A stretch of 64,000 bases of DNA from Oncomelania hupensis (GCA_036898135.1 CM072511.1:34763127-34827126), one strand, 5' to 3'. Positions 13,226 through 27,742 are shown, counted from the first letter of the stretch. The notes: generated by a model not told the origin, from the letters alone. A program made the numbers and translations.

Positions 13226-14090
13226 CTACATAGGTCTATATACTTTCGATTTAATGGAAGATTGCATGTAAGTTCTTATGCGGTTTGCGAATAAAATCCT
13301 GTGAGCGGCCGATTCGTTTTGCCTATTTATAATACAAATAGATGTGTGTCATCTACCGCTGCGCGATCGAGGATCCGCTTCGTTTTCGCTATTGCGAATC
13401 AGTTCTACTTGGTTAATGCCTCTGGTTCCAAGCAGAAACAAAGAGAGGAGCGTGATCTCAGCAATCCCTGATACTCAAGAGTGCGGCGGTTTCTGGATAC
13501 TCTGGGAAGAAGGAGGATGCGTGCTTAAGAATCTGGCACGGGTTCCAAGCCTTGTTGTTACTCCTGATGACATACTGCGTAACTTTCACCTGTCAGTGAC
13601 GCCCCCTAAATAACTGGCCCGGAGACTTACGTCTTGATGGCTCTGCAGACGCCAGCACAACGAACAACGTTTTAAGGTTTCTCGTTGAAGTAGATAATGT
13701 CGCGAACACGTGAGACCATAAGGACGTTCTTATTCACAGAATACACAATCGCCTCGCAGCAGTGACTTGCGGTCTTCACAAAAGTTCTCCACAGCCCAGC
13801 AGCAACGAACAACGTTTTTCAGGTTTCTATTAAATGAACTAATCGCAGTGAAGTGAGACCACACAGGTGTGTGTTTGTTTTTTCACCGGAAAACCCTTTA
13901 TAGAGTCAGATGGTATTGAATGAGAATGAACATTGTAGTGTAACGTCTACACCCACCATTGGCGATATGACAGACGGGGATAACCATCCCAGTGAAGAGA
14001 GGGGGGGAGAGGGGATAAAGACTTAAATCAACACTGAACCACCAGAGCAATCATAATGCTAAGATGGACAGTGAAAATGGCCACATTTTA
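13226..14090. other. No gene recognised; diverged local duplication
   Basis: AACGAACAACGTTTT followed by an AGGTTTCT block occurs at about 13,660 and 13,805, each leading to GTGAGACCA-type sequence, so a 145-bp unit is duplicated and diverged. The 89-codon frame at 13,344 matches nothing I know. Confidence 0.4.
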
Positions 14091-14093
14091 TAT

Positions 14094-14172
14094 CGCCCAC
14101 CACGGGATTCAAACCTGGGTCATCGGTATGCCACACTAACGCTCTACCTCTGAGCTAGGTACGGCGGTGGGA
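14094..14172 (-). repeat. tRNA-like SINE head or tRNA pseudogene
   Basis: On the minus strand the A box TAGCTCAGAGGTAGAGC and the B box GGTTTGAATCC have normal spacing, and the loop would give anticodon GGC. The T-stem does not pair, so this is not a functional tRNA. It is more likely the head of a third SINE family whose body continues toward 13,900. Confidence 0.55.
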
Positions 14173-15004
14173 CACATTGAAGAATTATTCACGACAGTGA
14201 GTTAACGTCCCCATAGCGCTGCTGTTGTCAATAACACGAAACTTTAAGGAGACATTTGTAATAAAGATGAGGAGGCAATGGCAGTCTGTCACAGGAAAAA
14301 TAGTCCGCAGCAGTAAAAGAATTCCACAAGGAAATTAATTAAAGCGATGATTTTTACCATAAGCATAGCTTTGAAGAGGCAAAGACTCGACTATTAATGT
14401 ATGGCTTATGTTGAATGAAAAACCAGCAAATTATTTTTTTTTTAATCCTCCCACTGGACGACGAGAATTCGTGTGTCAAGAAAATGTGTCACAGCCACTT
14501 TGACCGACAGGTTGTTGCAGAAAATGTATTGTACGACAATATTTCACAATTTAAGGTATTTTATACGACACTTCTTCACCCCAGTCCTCTGTAGTTAGAC
14601 CAGACCGGGTGCGATGTGTGTATAACGTATAATGCTCTTATGCCTGATGTAACCCAAATGCGCCGACAGACGTGTACACGTATTAGAGATAAGCGTATTA
14701 ATGTGCCATGACATCACAAGCAAAGATATTAACGTATAAACCATGGAACTTTCACGACTGTTGTCTGCACGCTAAAGTCCTGGAATAGCATAGCAACTGT
14801 TACGAAGAGAGTGCAATTCAGTGGACATAAACGCTAGCTAGCTCCCTTTCAACAAATCCTCGTATTTTTTGTTGTTGTTGCAAAGAAAACCCACGTTATC
14901 CTTGTTTAATGTAATAATGCGAATGTTAGGGGTAAACCCTTTTTGCCAAAATTAAACAATCCCTTCGAATATGGGTCTTTTAAAGGGTTACAGTCGTTCA
15001 GTTG
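14173..15004. other. No gene recognised
   Basis: Ordinary AT-rich DNA without convincing coding or repeat structure. It ends in the target site of LINE copy D (CGTTCAGTTG, 14,995-15,004). Confidence 0.4.
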
Positions 15005-16256
15005 AAACCCCAAGCTGAACAAATCATAGCTGAAGAACAAGCATGATTCAGGGCAGGGCGAATTAACACTGAACAGATTTTCAACCTCAGAATAATCTGC
15101 GATAAATAATCTACAGCACCAACAACATCTATATCATGTGTTCGTGGACTTCAAAAAGGCGTTTGACCGAGTGTGGAATGCAGCTCTATGAGCAACCATG
15201 AGAGTGTACAACATCAGCCCTAAAGTTATTGAAGTCATCAAAAGCCGGTATGACAAGGCTACCAGTGCATCCTCCACAACAACGCCATCGGAAACTGGTT
15301 CAGAACAACAATCGGTGTGCGTCAGGGATGCCTACTCTCTTCATCACTCTTCAACAACTTCCTAGAGCGCATCATGCCAAATGCACTTGCAGACCACGAA
15401 GTCACAGTCAGCATAGGGGGAAGAGCAATCTACAACCTCCGTTTTGCGGATGACATTGATGGATTGGCTGGAGAGGAACAAGAACTTGAACAGCTGGTAC
15501 AGAGGATTGACACAACCTCCAGAGCCTATGGAATGGAAATAAGTGCATAGAAGACCAAAATGATGATCAACAACACCAATGGCATCAACACGAACATCAA
15601 AATCCAAGGCCAATCCCTCAACACAGTGCATAGCTTCAAATATTTAGGAGCCATTATATCAGACAATGGGTCCCGACAAGAAGTCCTCTCCAGGATCGCA
15701 CAAACAAATGCTGCCCTGGCGAGGTTGAAGCCAATTTGGAAAGACAGGACCATCAATCTACATTCCAAGGTAAGGCTGCTGCGCTCCCTTGTCATCTCCA
15801 TCTTCCTATATGCTTGCGAAACATGGACCCTCACAGCAGATCTCCAACGAAGAATACAAAGCATGGAGATGAGGTGCTACAGAAGACTTCTGGGCATTTC
15901 CTATACCCAGCACATCACAAATGACGAAATCCGACAAACCATCACACAAGCCATTGGACAACACGATGACCTGCTCACAGTGGTAAAAAAACGTAAACTC
16001 CGATGGTATGGCCACGTCACCAGATCATCAGGTCTTGCAAAGACCATCTTGCAAGGCACAGTGCAAGGAGGTAGAAGAAGAGGAAGACCGAAAAAGAGGT
16101 GGGAGGACAGCATTCGAGAATGGACTGGTTTGACACTGAGCGAAACAATCAGGGTTGCTGAGGACAGGGAAAGATGGAGTGCGCTGGTTAAACGATCATC
16201 TGTGGTGCCCCTACGACCTCCGTGTTATGGGATAGGATAGGATAGGATAGGATAGA
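15005..16256 (+). pseudogene. Non-LTR retrotransposon copy D, best-preserved C-terminus
   Basis: Plus strand, 5'-truncated within the RT at EQIIAEEQA. The palm GVRQG/MRQGCLL and the intact catalytic FADDIDG (about 15,440-15,460) are present. One stop (15,548-15,550) separates this from an open 226-codon C-terminal domain (15,560-16,240) with SFKYLGAIISDNG, FLYACETWTLTADLQ, RRLLGISYTQHITNDE and KRKLRWYGHVTR. The tail is four GGATA units. The 10-bp direct repeat CGTTCAGTTG (14,995-15,004 and 16,257-16,266) flanks it exactly, so it is a target-primed, 5'-truncated insertion and probably the youngest of the four copies. Confidence 0.9.
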
Positions 16257-16414
16257 CGTTCAGTTGTCTGGGGTATTAGTTAGACGAACAGCGCAAATCA
16301 AGTAGCAAGTTTGCGACTTTTTGCGCCTTGAGCTGCTCTTTGAGATGGTAAAGTGTTACACAAACAATCCAACTCTGTCACTGCCTAAATAGGCATTCTA
16401 CATGTAGTAAGGCT

Positions 16415-16625
16415 ATGGCATTATGCATGTACTTTTTGTCATCTAGTGGTGTTCACTATTTCGTAACTAAATGCCACTTTTTGAAAGAAATCCGTCTATT
16501 AGTTTCAGAGAAAAGTGTGCAAATGTCACCTACGATGGACGGACGGACGATCGAACGCCGGACACTGGACGGACACCGGACGGACGGACAAAGCCAAAAA
16601 CAATAGCTCCCGAGCTCAGCTTAAC
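16415..16625 (+). repeat. Dispersed GGACGGAC-type repeat
   Basis: The segment TTTTTGAAAGAAATCCGTC, then AGTTTCAGAGAAAA, then (GGAC)n-like sequence and AGCTCCCGAGCTCAG has relatives at 28,590-28,700 and 60,298-60,390. It is an unclassified interspersed repeat; no protein is predicted. Confidence 0.5.
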
Positions 16626-16860
16626 AAGAAGAAGAACAACAACAACAATAACAAAAAGAGGAGAAAAAAGAGAAAAAATAATAAATATAATAAATGTGTG
16701 GGTGTGGGGGTGTGTGTGTGGGTGTGTGTGGGTGTGTGCGTGTGTGTGTGTTCTGAGCGAGTCATAATATTTTAATGCTATAGGCCTCTTTGTTGTCACC
16801 GCACTGCTATTAATACAACAGTTCTGCGGCGTGCCAACACAGTGATTACTGCATTGAAAG

Positions 16861-20354
<3,494 letters not shown>

Positions 20355-20411
20355 TCACTAATAACAGGGTATCATGACCTGTAAGAAGACGCGAGTCTTG
20401 CGTTACAGTAA

Positions 20412-20461
20412 TTTTCCTTTACTTTTTTTTTTTTTTTTTTTGGGGGGGGGGGGGGGGGGGT
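20412..20461. repeat. Poly(T)-poly(G) junction
   Basis: About 18 T followed by about 18 G. Similar T-then-G junctions occur at 13,079-13,118 and 31,480-31,503. Confidence 0.9.
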
Positions 20462-20749
20462 GGTGATGTAGGGAATATTTTTTCACAGATCTGAAAAGAC
20501 ATTGAATTATATCAATTAACTAATTACTTAACAAATAAATAAATTTCAATGTTATTCATCAAATTAACTAAGGCTGTTCTTACGAGTCATGCCTTTTACC
20601 TGGAAATATAACAATTTCATTACAGGTGATTAATAAAATTGTCAACATTTGTAATTTTGTTCTAAAAGTGAGCTACGATGTTGTAGATGAAAAAATACAA
20701 TCTGGAACACTCGGTGACGATGTTTTAGTCTAGTGCTGTGCATGTATGC

Positions 20750-21465
20750 ATTTGTCTCTCTGTCTATTTCTCTTTCTCTGTCTCTCTCTCTGTCTTTCTC
20801 TTTCTTTGTCTCTATTTCTCTTTTTTGCCTCTCTCGTTCTCTGTCTTTCTGTCTCTTTCTTTCTCTGCCTTTCTGTCTCTCTCTTTCTCTGTCTCTCTCT
20901 TTCTTTGTCTTTCTTTCTCTCTTTCTCCGTTTTTCTGTCTCTCTCTTTCTCTCTCTTTTTCTGTCTATGTCTTTCTGTATCTCTCTTCCTCTGTCTTTCT
21001 GTCTCTCTCTTTTTCTGTATTTTTGTCTCTCTTTTTCTGTCTTTCTATTTTTCTCTGTCTTTCTGTCTCTCTCTTTCTCTGACTTTCATTCTCTCTCTCT
21101 TTCTTTGTCTTTCTGTCTCTCTCTTTCTCTGTTTTTCTGTCTCTCTCTCTTTCTGTCTCTTTCTTTTTCTGTCTCTGTCTCTCTTCCTCTGTCTTTCTGT
21201 CTCTCTCTTTTTCTGTCTTTCTGTCTCTCTCTTTTTCTGTCTCTCTATTTTTCTCTGTCTTTCTGTTTCTCTCTTTCTCTGTCTTTCTGTCTCTCTCTTT
21301 TTCTGTCTTTCTGTCTCTCTCTTTTTCTCCGTCTCTCTCTGTCTCCGTATCTGCCTCTCTCTGTCTCTTTGTCTCGGTCTCCGTCTTTGCCTCTGTCTCT
21401 CTTTCTCTCTCACTCACTCTCTCTCTCTCACTCACTCTCTCTCTCTCTCTCACTCTCTTTCTGTA
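20750..21465. repeat. Pyrimidine-rich (TCTCTTTCTGTC)n tract
   Basis: 715 bp of TCTC, TTTC and TGTC units, almost free of purines except G at near-regular spacing. It opens three or more long reading frames that are artefacts. Confidence 0.95.
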
Positions 21466-21469
21466 ATTC

Positions 21470-21955
21470 TTTAATGACGTTTTTGCCCAGTCAGTAAACT
21501 CGCCAGACTTTAAAAATTAAAATTAAAATTTAAAAAAAATCAAATAGAAAAATTCTGACTTTTTTTTTTTTTACAATGGTTGTACTTTTATCATCATGCA
21601 TTAACAATTATCCTTAATACAACACGTTCTGGGGCCTGCTACAGTATACCATCACAGCCTTGACATCATGTGATCTAACTCAACTTACCCGGTCTCCAAC
21701 AGCCACGTGCGTAATATAAATTCATTCCAGGTTAGTCTTCCATCGGCATAGGAAACCAACGCTCTCTCAACAGTGTTAACAGGTCATTCCCACCCAGACG
21801 TTGCTATAATTGTTCATGTTATATTAAAGTCACCAGTTGTTAGATTATTATAGTTTTATTTTAAGTTGGTAGATGGTTATGATTTTACTATATTTTATTT
21901 TTATTGTCTAATGTCATGCACCTAGAGTGTACAGACGTAAAATTAAAATACTGAA
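21470..21955. other. No gene recognised
   Basis: AT-rich, ordinary sequence. An AATTAAAA-type stretch near 21,515-21,540 may be an old retroposon end. Confidence 0.4.
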
Positions 21956-21959
21956 CCAA

Positions 21960-22145
21960 GCTGAACTGGACTGACAGTTTAGGCCCCACGGAATGAAAGT
22001 TTAGACACTAAGGAATGAAAGTTTAGACATCACGGAATACCACGGAATGAAAGTTCACACACCGCAGAATGAAGTTCAGACACCATGGAATGAGAGATTC
22101 CTTGCAATGCAAGGATTAAGTTTAGGCACCTTGCAATGGAGCGTT
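21960..22145. repeat. GGAATGAAAGTTTAGACAC minisatellite
   Basis: About six degenerate units of 24-29 bp, clearest at the left and decaying to the right. Confidence 0.7.
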
Positions 22146-22654
22146 AGACACATAACAGAGAAATGGCAAACACGTATACACATGTGAATGGTAATCAGTA
22201 GGCATATTTCATAGTGCTGATAGACGGAAGGGGACTCTCGAGCGCAATATAATTACTTATTTTGGATTCACATGCGTTTGGTCATGAGTGATAGAAAGAC
22301 ACACTCACACACGCAGACACACAAACAGAGAGAGAGAGAGAGGGGGGAGAGAGAGAGAGTCTCGTGAAGGTCGATGGACACAATAACCTGTTGCAGGGCA
22401 AATACCTAGTGGCACCAAGGTCGCTCCGAAGTTTAACAGATCACCAAAAAGTCAAGTCCAACTGTAAAATGTAATGTCCCAAGGACACACAGTCCAGCGT
22501 AACAGGTCCTTTTAAAATTAACAATCACTGTTGTTCTACAAGGATAAAACGCTATAACAAAAATAACCCTCTTTGATATCAATCGATCCACTCATTGGCT
22601 TACGCGCCTAGTGACAGCACAGCAACAGGGTTGATTTTAATGATAGCTCCGCAG

Positions 22655-22752
22655 CAAAATCGCCTTAGGCGGCTTGATTAATTTCCTGTATCAGCAAGCG
22701 CCTTGAGTAGCTCTAGAGCTAAAAAAAGCGCTATATAAGAACGATTGTTTTA
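22655..22752 (+). repeat. tRNA-derived SINE, 3' end
   Basis: The same terminal block as the SINE at 170-600, from GGCGGCTTGA through CCTTGAGTAGC to GCGCTATATAAGAACGATT. Its head is missing. Confidence 0.8.
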
Positions 22753-22784
22753 CAAAGTTAAAAACGAATCGTCGCTGGATTAAT

Positions 22785-22960
22785 TTTGGGGAACTTTTTG
22801 CCCTGGTTATGACCTTGTGAATGACGTAGTCTTGGGTCTTTCGTGGCTGCAGAAATGAAGGGTCTTTGCACTGGTTATGACCTCGCGGAGAACATGAACT
22901 CTTTGTCGTGGGTATGACCTTGTTAATGACACAAGGTCTTGGACCGGAGTTCACATTCTC
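22785..22960. repeat. Three imperfect GGTTATGACCT units
   Basis: Units with (G)GGTATGACCTTG or GGTTATGACCT followed by an AATGAC or GAACATGA segment occur at about 22,805, 22,877 and 22,911. A weak tandem array. Confidence 0.45.
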
Positions 22961-23026
22961 GAAAAGAAATGCGAGGTGACGTAAGTAGAGAAAAGAATAA
23001 AAAGAAGAATGGGGGAAGAGGGTAGG

Positions 23027-23120
23027 GGAGAAGAAGAAGAAGAAGAAGAAGAACAAGAAGAAGAAGAAGAAGAAGAAGAAGAAGAAGAAGAAGAAGAAGA
23101 AGAAGAAGAAGAAGAAGAAG

Positions 23121-23163
<43 letters not shown>

Positions 23164-23250
23164 TTTTCTGTACACAAAATCATACCATTATGATGTCCAT
23201 ATTAAGTATGGATTGATAGTAATAATCTGACAAAGAAGAAGAAGAAGAAG

Positions 23251-23281
<31 letters not shown>

Positions 23282-23352
23282 TTTTCTGTACACAAAATCA
23301 TACCATTATGATGTCCATATTAAGTATGGATTGATAGTAATAATCTGACAAA
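23027..23352. repeat. (GAA)n/(CAA)n microsatellite with 120-bp tandem duplication
   Basis: GAA units (23,027-23,120) and CAA units are followed by a unique 75-bp segment (ATGTTTTCTGTACACAAAA to AATAATCTGACAAA). The whole GAA-CAA-unique block is then repeated at 23,236-23,352 with almost no differences. Confidence 0.9.
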
Positions 23353-24049
23353 CACGGCTTTTTCACCAAGTTAGGACTTTGTGAGTGAAGAGCGATCTTC
23401 GCCCAGGTTACTATCCTTTCCTATCCCATAACTCGCTGGTAGCCGACATTTAAGTTCCGCCTCAGAAAACCGAGGGATCTGCTTGCTTCGTTGGTGACAT
23501 TGGTGATGTGGGTATCTTGTTTTTTCATCGTTACGCTACGCTAAGTTTTCATCATTGCGAATAATAAAATATTTGGTGACACTATCTGTACTCTTGTTAT
23601 TGTTCTACTGGACACAAAGTAAAAACAGAATAGTAAATATAATAAATTATTATAAAATGTAATTTGTGGGCTGGAGGAATGAAAGAATGTGTGTGGCGAG
23701 GTTTACATTGAAAATTATTTGTCAATTTAAAATAAATTATTTTGGTTCATAGATGGTATTTCCGGATATTTCCCATTCCTAGTTTTAATGTGAGTCGTAG
23801 GCAAATTGGCGTGCAATGACGTTGCGTGTGCAATTACGCCTGCATTTGCACTTGCTCAGTTTGGCGTGTAAGTTTTCGACCAATCAGCTACTCAATGCTC
23901 ATGCAATTGCGTGTGCATTTTCGCGTGCAATTGCACGCGTATTTGATGTTTTCCGCGCTTTATAAAAACATGACTGATGCAAACAGGTCTATGGATATGA
24001 AAGTCACATGACATCTGAGTGATACAAAAACTGCTAGCTGTCTGGCTGT

Positions 24050-24051
24050 TT

Positions 24052-24126
<75 letters not shown>
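24050..24126. repeat. (TG)n microsatellite
   Basis: About 38 TG units directly upstream of a possible splice acceptor at 24,133. Confidence 0.95.
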
Positions 24127-24127
<1 letters not shown>

Positions 24128-24133
24128 TCGCAG

Positions 24134-24241
24134 GATTCCTATCAACCAGTCATGGTCGACTCTAGAAGGTGTGGAAGCGGAGAATATTCAGAGTGCGGGT
24201 GGTGTAATTGTCAAACTGTGCTGAGTTCATTAAAATGTTAA
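24134..24241 (+). CDS. Possible terminal exon, cysteine-rich, 35 residues
   Basis: It follows CTCGCAG at the end of the TG repeat. In phase 0 it encodes 35 residues and TAA, with cysteines spaced C-X7-C-X2-C-X-C-X8-C, the last being the final residue. AATAAA starts 20 bp after the stop (24,262-24,267), which is a gene-end arrangement. No upstream exon of its own was found. The signal-peptide exon at 16,861 is on the same strand and in a compatible phase, so alternative terminal exons are conceivable. The +1 frame is also open for 29 codons, so the frame is not certain. Confidence 0.35.
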   Translation, partial: DSYQPVMVDSRRCGSGEYSECGWCNCQTVLSSLKC

Positions 24242-25192
24242 AGTTAACGGTTTGGAGTTATAATAAAGTTATCAAAATGTGAGTGTGTGTGGGGGGGGGG
24301 GGAGGAGAGGTGATGGATATGAAGGGGATGAGGAGAAGGAAGACATTGGAACCTAGTAGGAATTGCGTGATAAAATGATTCATTCTTCTTTGGCGGTTGA
24401 GCGATCTATAATGCGGTTAGCATTTAATTTTCTGTTTTACAACGAATCTCGCAAACGGCAGCAGAATTCCTTTTACTGTAAGTCAGACAGAACACGCAAT
24501 AGTCTTCATTCTGTTTTCTTTTACCATCATTCGTATCAGCAAATTGAGATAAGGGTAATGGCAGCAGACAGTTGATGTCCTGATAAAGATAAAAATGATT
24601 CGGGGTTTATTGTTACAGGTTTAAGATTCCCATTAACTATTCGTCTGAGGGGAACCGTTTTGTCCTGCTCTTTTCCATCGTGAGCTTTGAGTAGAGATAA
24701 CTGGAACATTAATATTTACACGTGCCTTGATACCGTAACGGAACTAAAGATGAGTATTTTTTTGTTTCTCTGTGAAGCTCGCCCTGCAAAACAAAAAAAG
24801 AACAAACACATTTCTGTGTTTGGAAGAATTTAAGGGACTCGAAGAAGAAGTAGTAGTAGTATATTTTATTAACGTTTGCTAAAACCAAAGGTCATTCGAG
24901 ACGACATATACAAAATGGATTTAAAAGTGTGAATAAAATATCCATTAAAAAAAATTACAAGAAGAAGAAGAAGACATAAAGGAAGAAGAAGACCAAAATA
25001 AACATGGAGAACAAGAGAAATACAATAACAGAAGAATAATGGAGATAAATAATAAAAATTTAGAGCAGGAGGAAAAGAGGAAAGAGGCAGAGGAAAAGCA
25101 GAAGGAAGAAAACGGTGGAGTACAAGAAAGAGAGGAGCGAGGAGAATCTAGACGAAGAGGAGGAGAAGAAAAAGGAGAAGGAGAAGGAGGAG

Positions 25193-25225
25193 GATGACGA
25201 CGACGACAACAACAACAACAACAAT

Positions 25226-25273
<48 letters not shown>

Positions 25274-25351
25274 AACAACAATAACAACAATAACAACAAC
25301 AACAACAATAACAACAACAACAACAACAACAATAACAACAATAACAACAAT

Positions 25352-25398
<47 letters not shown>

Positions 25399-25400
25399 GA
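25193..25400. repeat. (AAC)n microsatellite
   Basis: About 200 bp of AAC with occasional AAT, preceded by 230 bp of GAA-rich purine sequence (24,960-25,190). The poly-N, poly-T and poly-L frames are artefacts. Confidence 0.95.
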
Positions 25401-25419
25401 GGAGCAAGGACTAGGAAGA

Positions 25420-25985
25420 AGGTAAGGAAGATTTAATATCCCCATCACCACCACTTAAACTACCCGTAACTAATACAGTCCAATTACAACAAAAAAACTT
25501 CAATGTCAAATCTAAAAGTTCACATGACAGCTTTGTTAAGAAAAACACGGAGAGCTTTGTTGATGAAAAAAGGGCACCAGGTACGTGGGCATGATTGTAC
25601 GTACAATACAGGGACAGGTCGTTAAGCAAAATTCTGAAGTTTTTTTGCCTTGTTAAGACGATTACAATTTAAGGAAATGAAGCTTAAAAGACTCTATTTT
25701 TGTTCACCCTGGGTAAACTAATGGGCTTCGCATGTCGTAAAGAAATGTTTTCCACTCAACTAACTGAGCATCCAGTGCCAGAGGTTTGAAAGTTTATAGC
25801 ACACATCAAAAACATCCTAATCACGAAAAACGAATTTTTAATGTAGTGTATTACTTCGGGTTATTCAGTGTGCTATCTAAACACTGGAAAACGTTCTCAA
25901 ATATAATGCATTATTAAAATCAACTCTAAATTCTGAACTTTGCTGCACGCGAAAGGGGGTCTGACGTCATTCTTTCAAACTGTTG
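25420..25985. other. No gene recognised
   Basis: AT-rich sequence without repeat or coding signal, ending at a MITE target site. Confidence 0.4.
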
Positions 25986-25993
25986 ACTGTTTG

Positions 25994-26239
25994 CAGGGCC
26001 GGACCTGCCCTAGAGGCCCGAGGGGCCCGGGCCCCTACCCTTTTTTAACTATAGCACCAACAGTTTGCAATTTACATGCTCAGATTGCATCAGATTGCAC
26101 CATTTTTTCTCCCTTTTCAAAAAATTTTCCGGGGGAGCATGCCCCCGGACTCCCCTAGCAAACTAGGCGCTTCGCGGCTTCACTACTACCCTAAAATAAA
26201 TTTGGGCCCCTACCCTTGAAAAACTTAGGTCCGGCCCTG
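25994..26239. mobile_element. hAT-type MITE, 246 bp, 8-bp TSD
   Basis: Terminal inverted repeats CAGGGCCGGACCT and AGGTCCGGCCCTG are perfect over 13 bp. The flanking 8-bp direct repeat ACTGTTTG (25,986-25,993 and 26,240-26,247) is perfect. No transposase is encoded. The 8-bp duplication and CAGGGCCGG end are standard for the hAT superfamily. Confidence 0.9.
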
Positions 26240-26299
26240 ACTGTTTGTAATATGATCATAGAAGAGTTTACTGCTCCAAGTTATTAGGATAAAATCTAT

Positions 26300-26615
26300 C
26301 CGAAAAGAGTAAGAAGTTAAAAGTGTTCCCGCTACCTTTCGGTCGTTGGGACGTCCCTTTTCTCTAGGCCAGCTTAATGAGTGTGGTGTCTATCTCCTCT
26401 CCCTCGCTGCTTCACCTTCACAGGTTCTAAACAGATCCATCTACCCATTCACAGCTGCGTGGACTAGGGTGTGTCACGCGCTTGTTTAAATTTTTTTGGG
26501 GGTCGTTTGGTGGTTGCTTTCCATGTATCCAAGTACTAACCCATCCCGAGGTTGCTTAACATGAAACATTGCTAGCGTCTGCCCAGACCACGGCACTACT
26601 ACTCTACCTGAAAAG
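26300..26615 (-). mobile_element. 5S/tRNA-like composite SINE
   Basis: On the minus strand the head contains GTTAAGCAACCTCGGG and TTAGTACTTGGATACATGG (5S-like), then a body with AACCTGTGAAGGTGAAGCAGC and ACTCATTAAGCTGG, ending near an ACCTTTCGGTCGTTGG-like segment. The element is nearly complete. Confidence 0.65.
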
Positions 26616-26871
26616 AGGTTACACAACAAATCAAGAGGACGCGTCATAAAATTAAGTCAAATCACTTTAAAACAAAAACAAAAACAAACACACACAAAAA
26701 AAGCAAGTGCTGGACCTCAACGGGGGCAGAGTTTCCTCGCGTGCTGACTCTCACTCACCCACACACACCCATGCCTACCTACCCTATGTTGTGAGGTAAG
26801 CATTTTTTAGCATCATTGTGGGGTACATACACTGCATAGCATATTTCACGTAATATTAGTTATGCTGACTT

Positions 26872-26932
26872 CGGTCCTGATTTGGCTCGAAAGAGTCCGC
26901 TGGACCTAAAGCAACAATAAATCAATCAATCA
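26872..26932 (+). mobile_element. 61-bp retroposed 3' end with 11-bp TSD
   Basis: Contains only the last 60 bp of the 590-bp unit, from GGTCCTGATTTGGCTCG to an AATC tail, flanked by perfect 11-bp repeats TATGCTGACTT (26,861-26,871 and 26,933-26,943). It is a severely 5'-truncated target-primed insertion. Confidence 0.9.
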
Positions 26933-27002
26933 TATGCTGACTTTGGGCAGTTTTAACATAATTGCCGAGCAGTGACGAATGTTTTTAATCAAGAATGACA
27001 TC

Positions 27003-27228
27003 TCCCCCGTTACCCCACGTTGTGAGGTAAGCACATTTTTAGCATTATTGTGTGGTACACACAAAAATCCGTGTGGGTGTGTGTAGGGGGTGGCACTCCA
27101 ACGGTTTTGTGATGTGGTTGAGATAAATGTATAGGCGATATGATTGGTAGCTCAGCAAGCGGTTTTTGAGGTTGGCACTGTGGGGTCATAGGAAAATTGT
27201 ACCTCATAAAATTTTGTACCTCACAACC
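27003..27228. repeat. Inverted-repeat element (GTTGTGAGGTA ends)
   Basis: The left end CCACGTTGTGAGGTAAGCA and the right end GTACCTCACAACCCC are inverted. A second left-end-like copy with TTGTGAGGTAAGCATTTTT lies at 26,788. It could be a small MITE; no target duplication is evident. Confidence 0.45.
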
Positions 27229-27274
27229 CCGTCAGAAAGTCTTACACACAACCTCATAACCTACGGTACGTAAA

Positions 27275-27360
27275 CGCACCCACACACACACACGCGCACA
27301 CACACACATACACACAACCACACGCTCGCACACACACACACTGAATTTCAGACAATAAAG
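27275..27360. repeat. (CA)n-rich stretch
   Basis: Imperfect CACACA/CGCACA repeats, followed by AT-rich DNA with a duplicated TTTGTGTACATAGTTG block (about 27,492 and 27,541). Confidence 0.8.
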
Positions 27361-27701
27361 AAGGACAAAAAGGGAGAAGTTGAAGAAGAAGGAGTAAAGA
27401 AATATTTATACTGTTTTTCCTCCTGAGCCTAACCGGGCATATAAATAGCTGTGAATAGGTTTTTGCTATTCTATTTCTGTCTTTTTTGTCATTTGTGTAC
27501 ATAGTTGTAAATAGTCTATTTCTGTCTTTTTTTTTTGTAATTTGTGTACATAGTTGTAAATAGTTTGTACCTTTACTGTTCCGTATTTTGGTCTATTGTA
27601 GCAAAAGCGATGTTTTATCGAGTGCATGTATTTATATGTAATGACTATGTAAAGCGTGATGAGTCTGGTCATAGGCTGGAGTACCCGCTATATAAAAATC
27701 C

Positions 27702-27704
<3 letters not shown>

Positions 27705-27742
<38 letters not shown>
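27705..27742. repeat. (ATT)n microsatellite
   Basis: About 12 ATT units just 5' of a SINE piece. Confidence 0.9.

Noticed and set aside
13344..13613. 89-codon frame as a gene
   Set aside because: No recognisable domain, no splice or poly(A) context, and it lies in a diverged repeat region.
14094..14172. Functional tRNA-Ala gene
   Set aside because: T-stem does not pair; better explained as a SINE head.
20733..21497. 254-codon Leu/Ser/Phe-rich frame
   Set aside because: Pyrimidine microsatellite; two other plus-strand frames and the minus strand are also open.
25060..25454. Poly-Leu/poly-Cys frames
   Set aside because: Frames of the AAC repeat.
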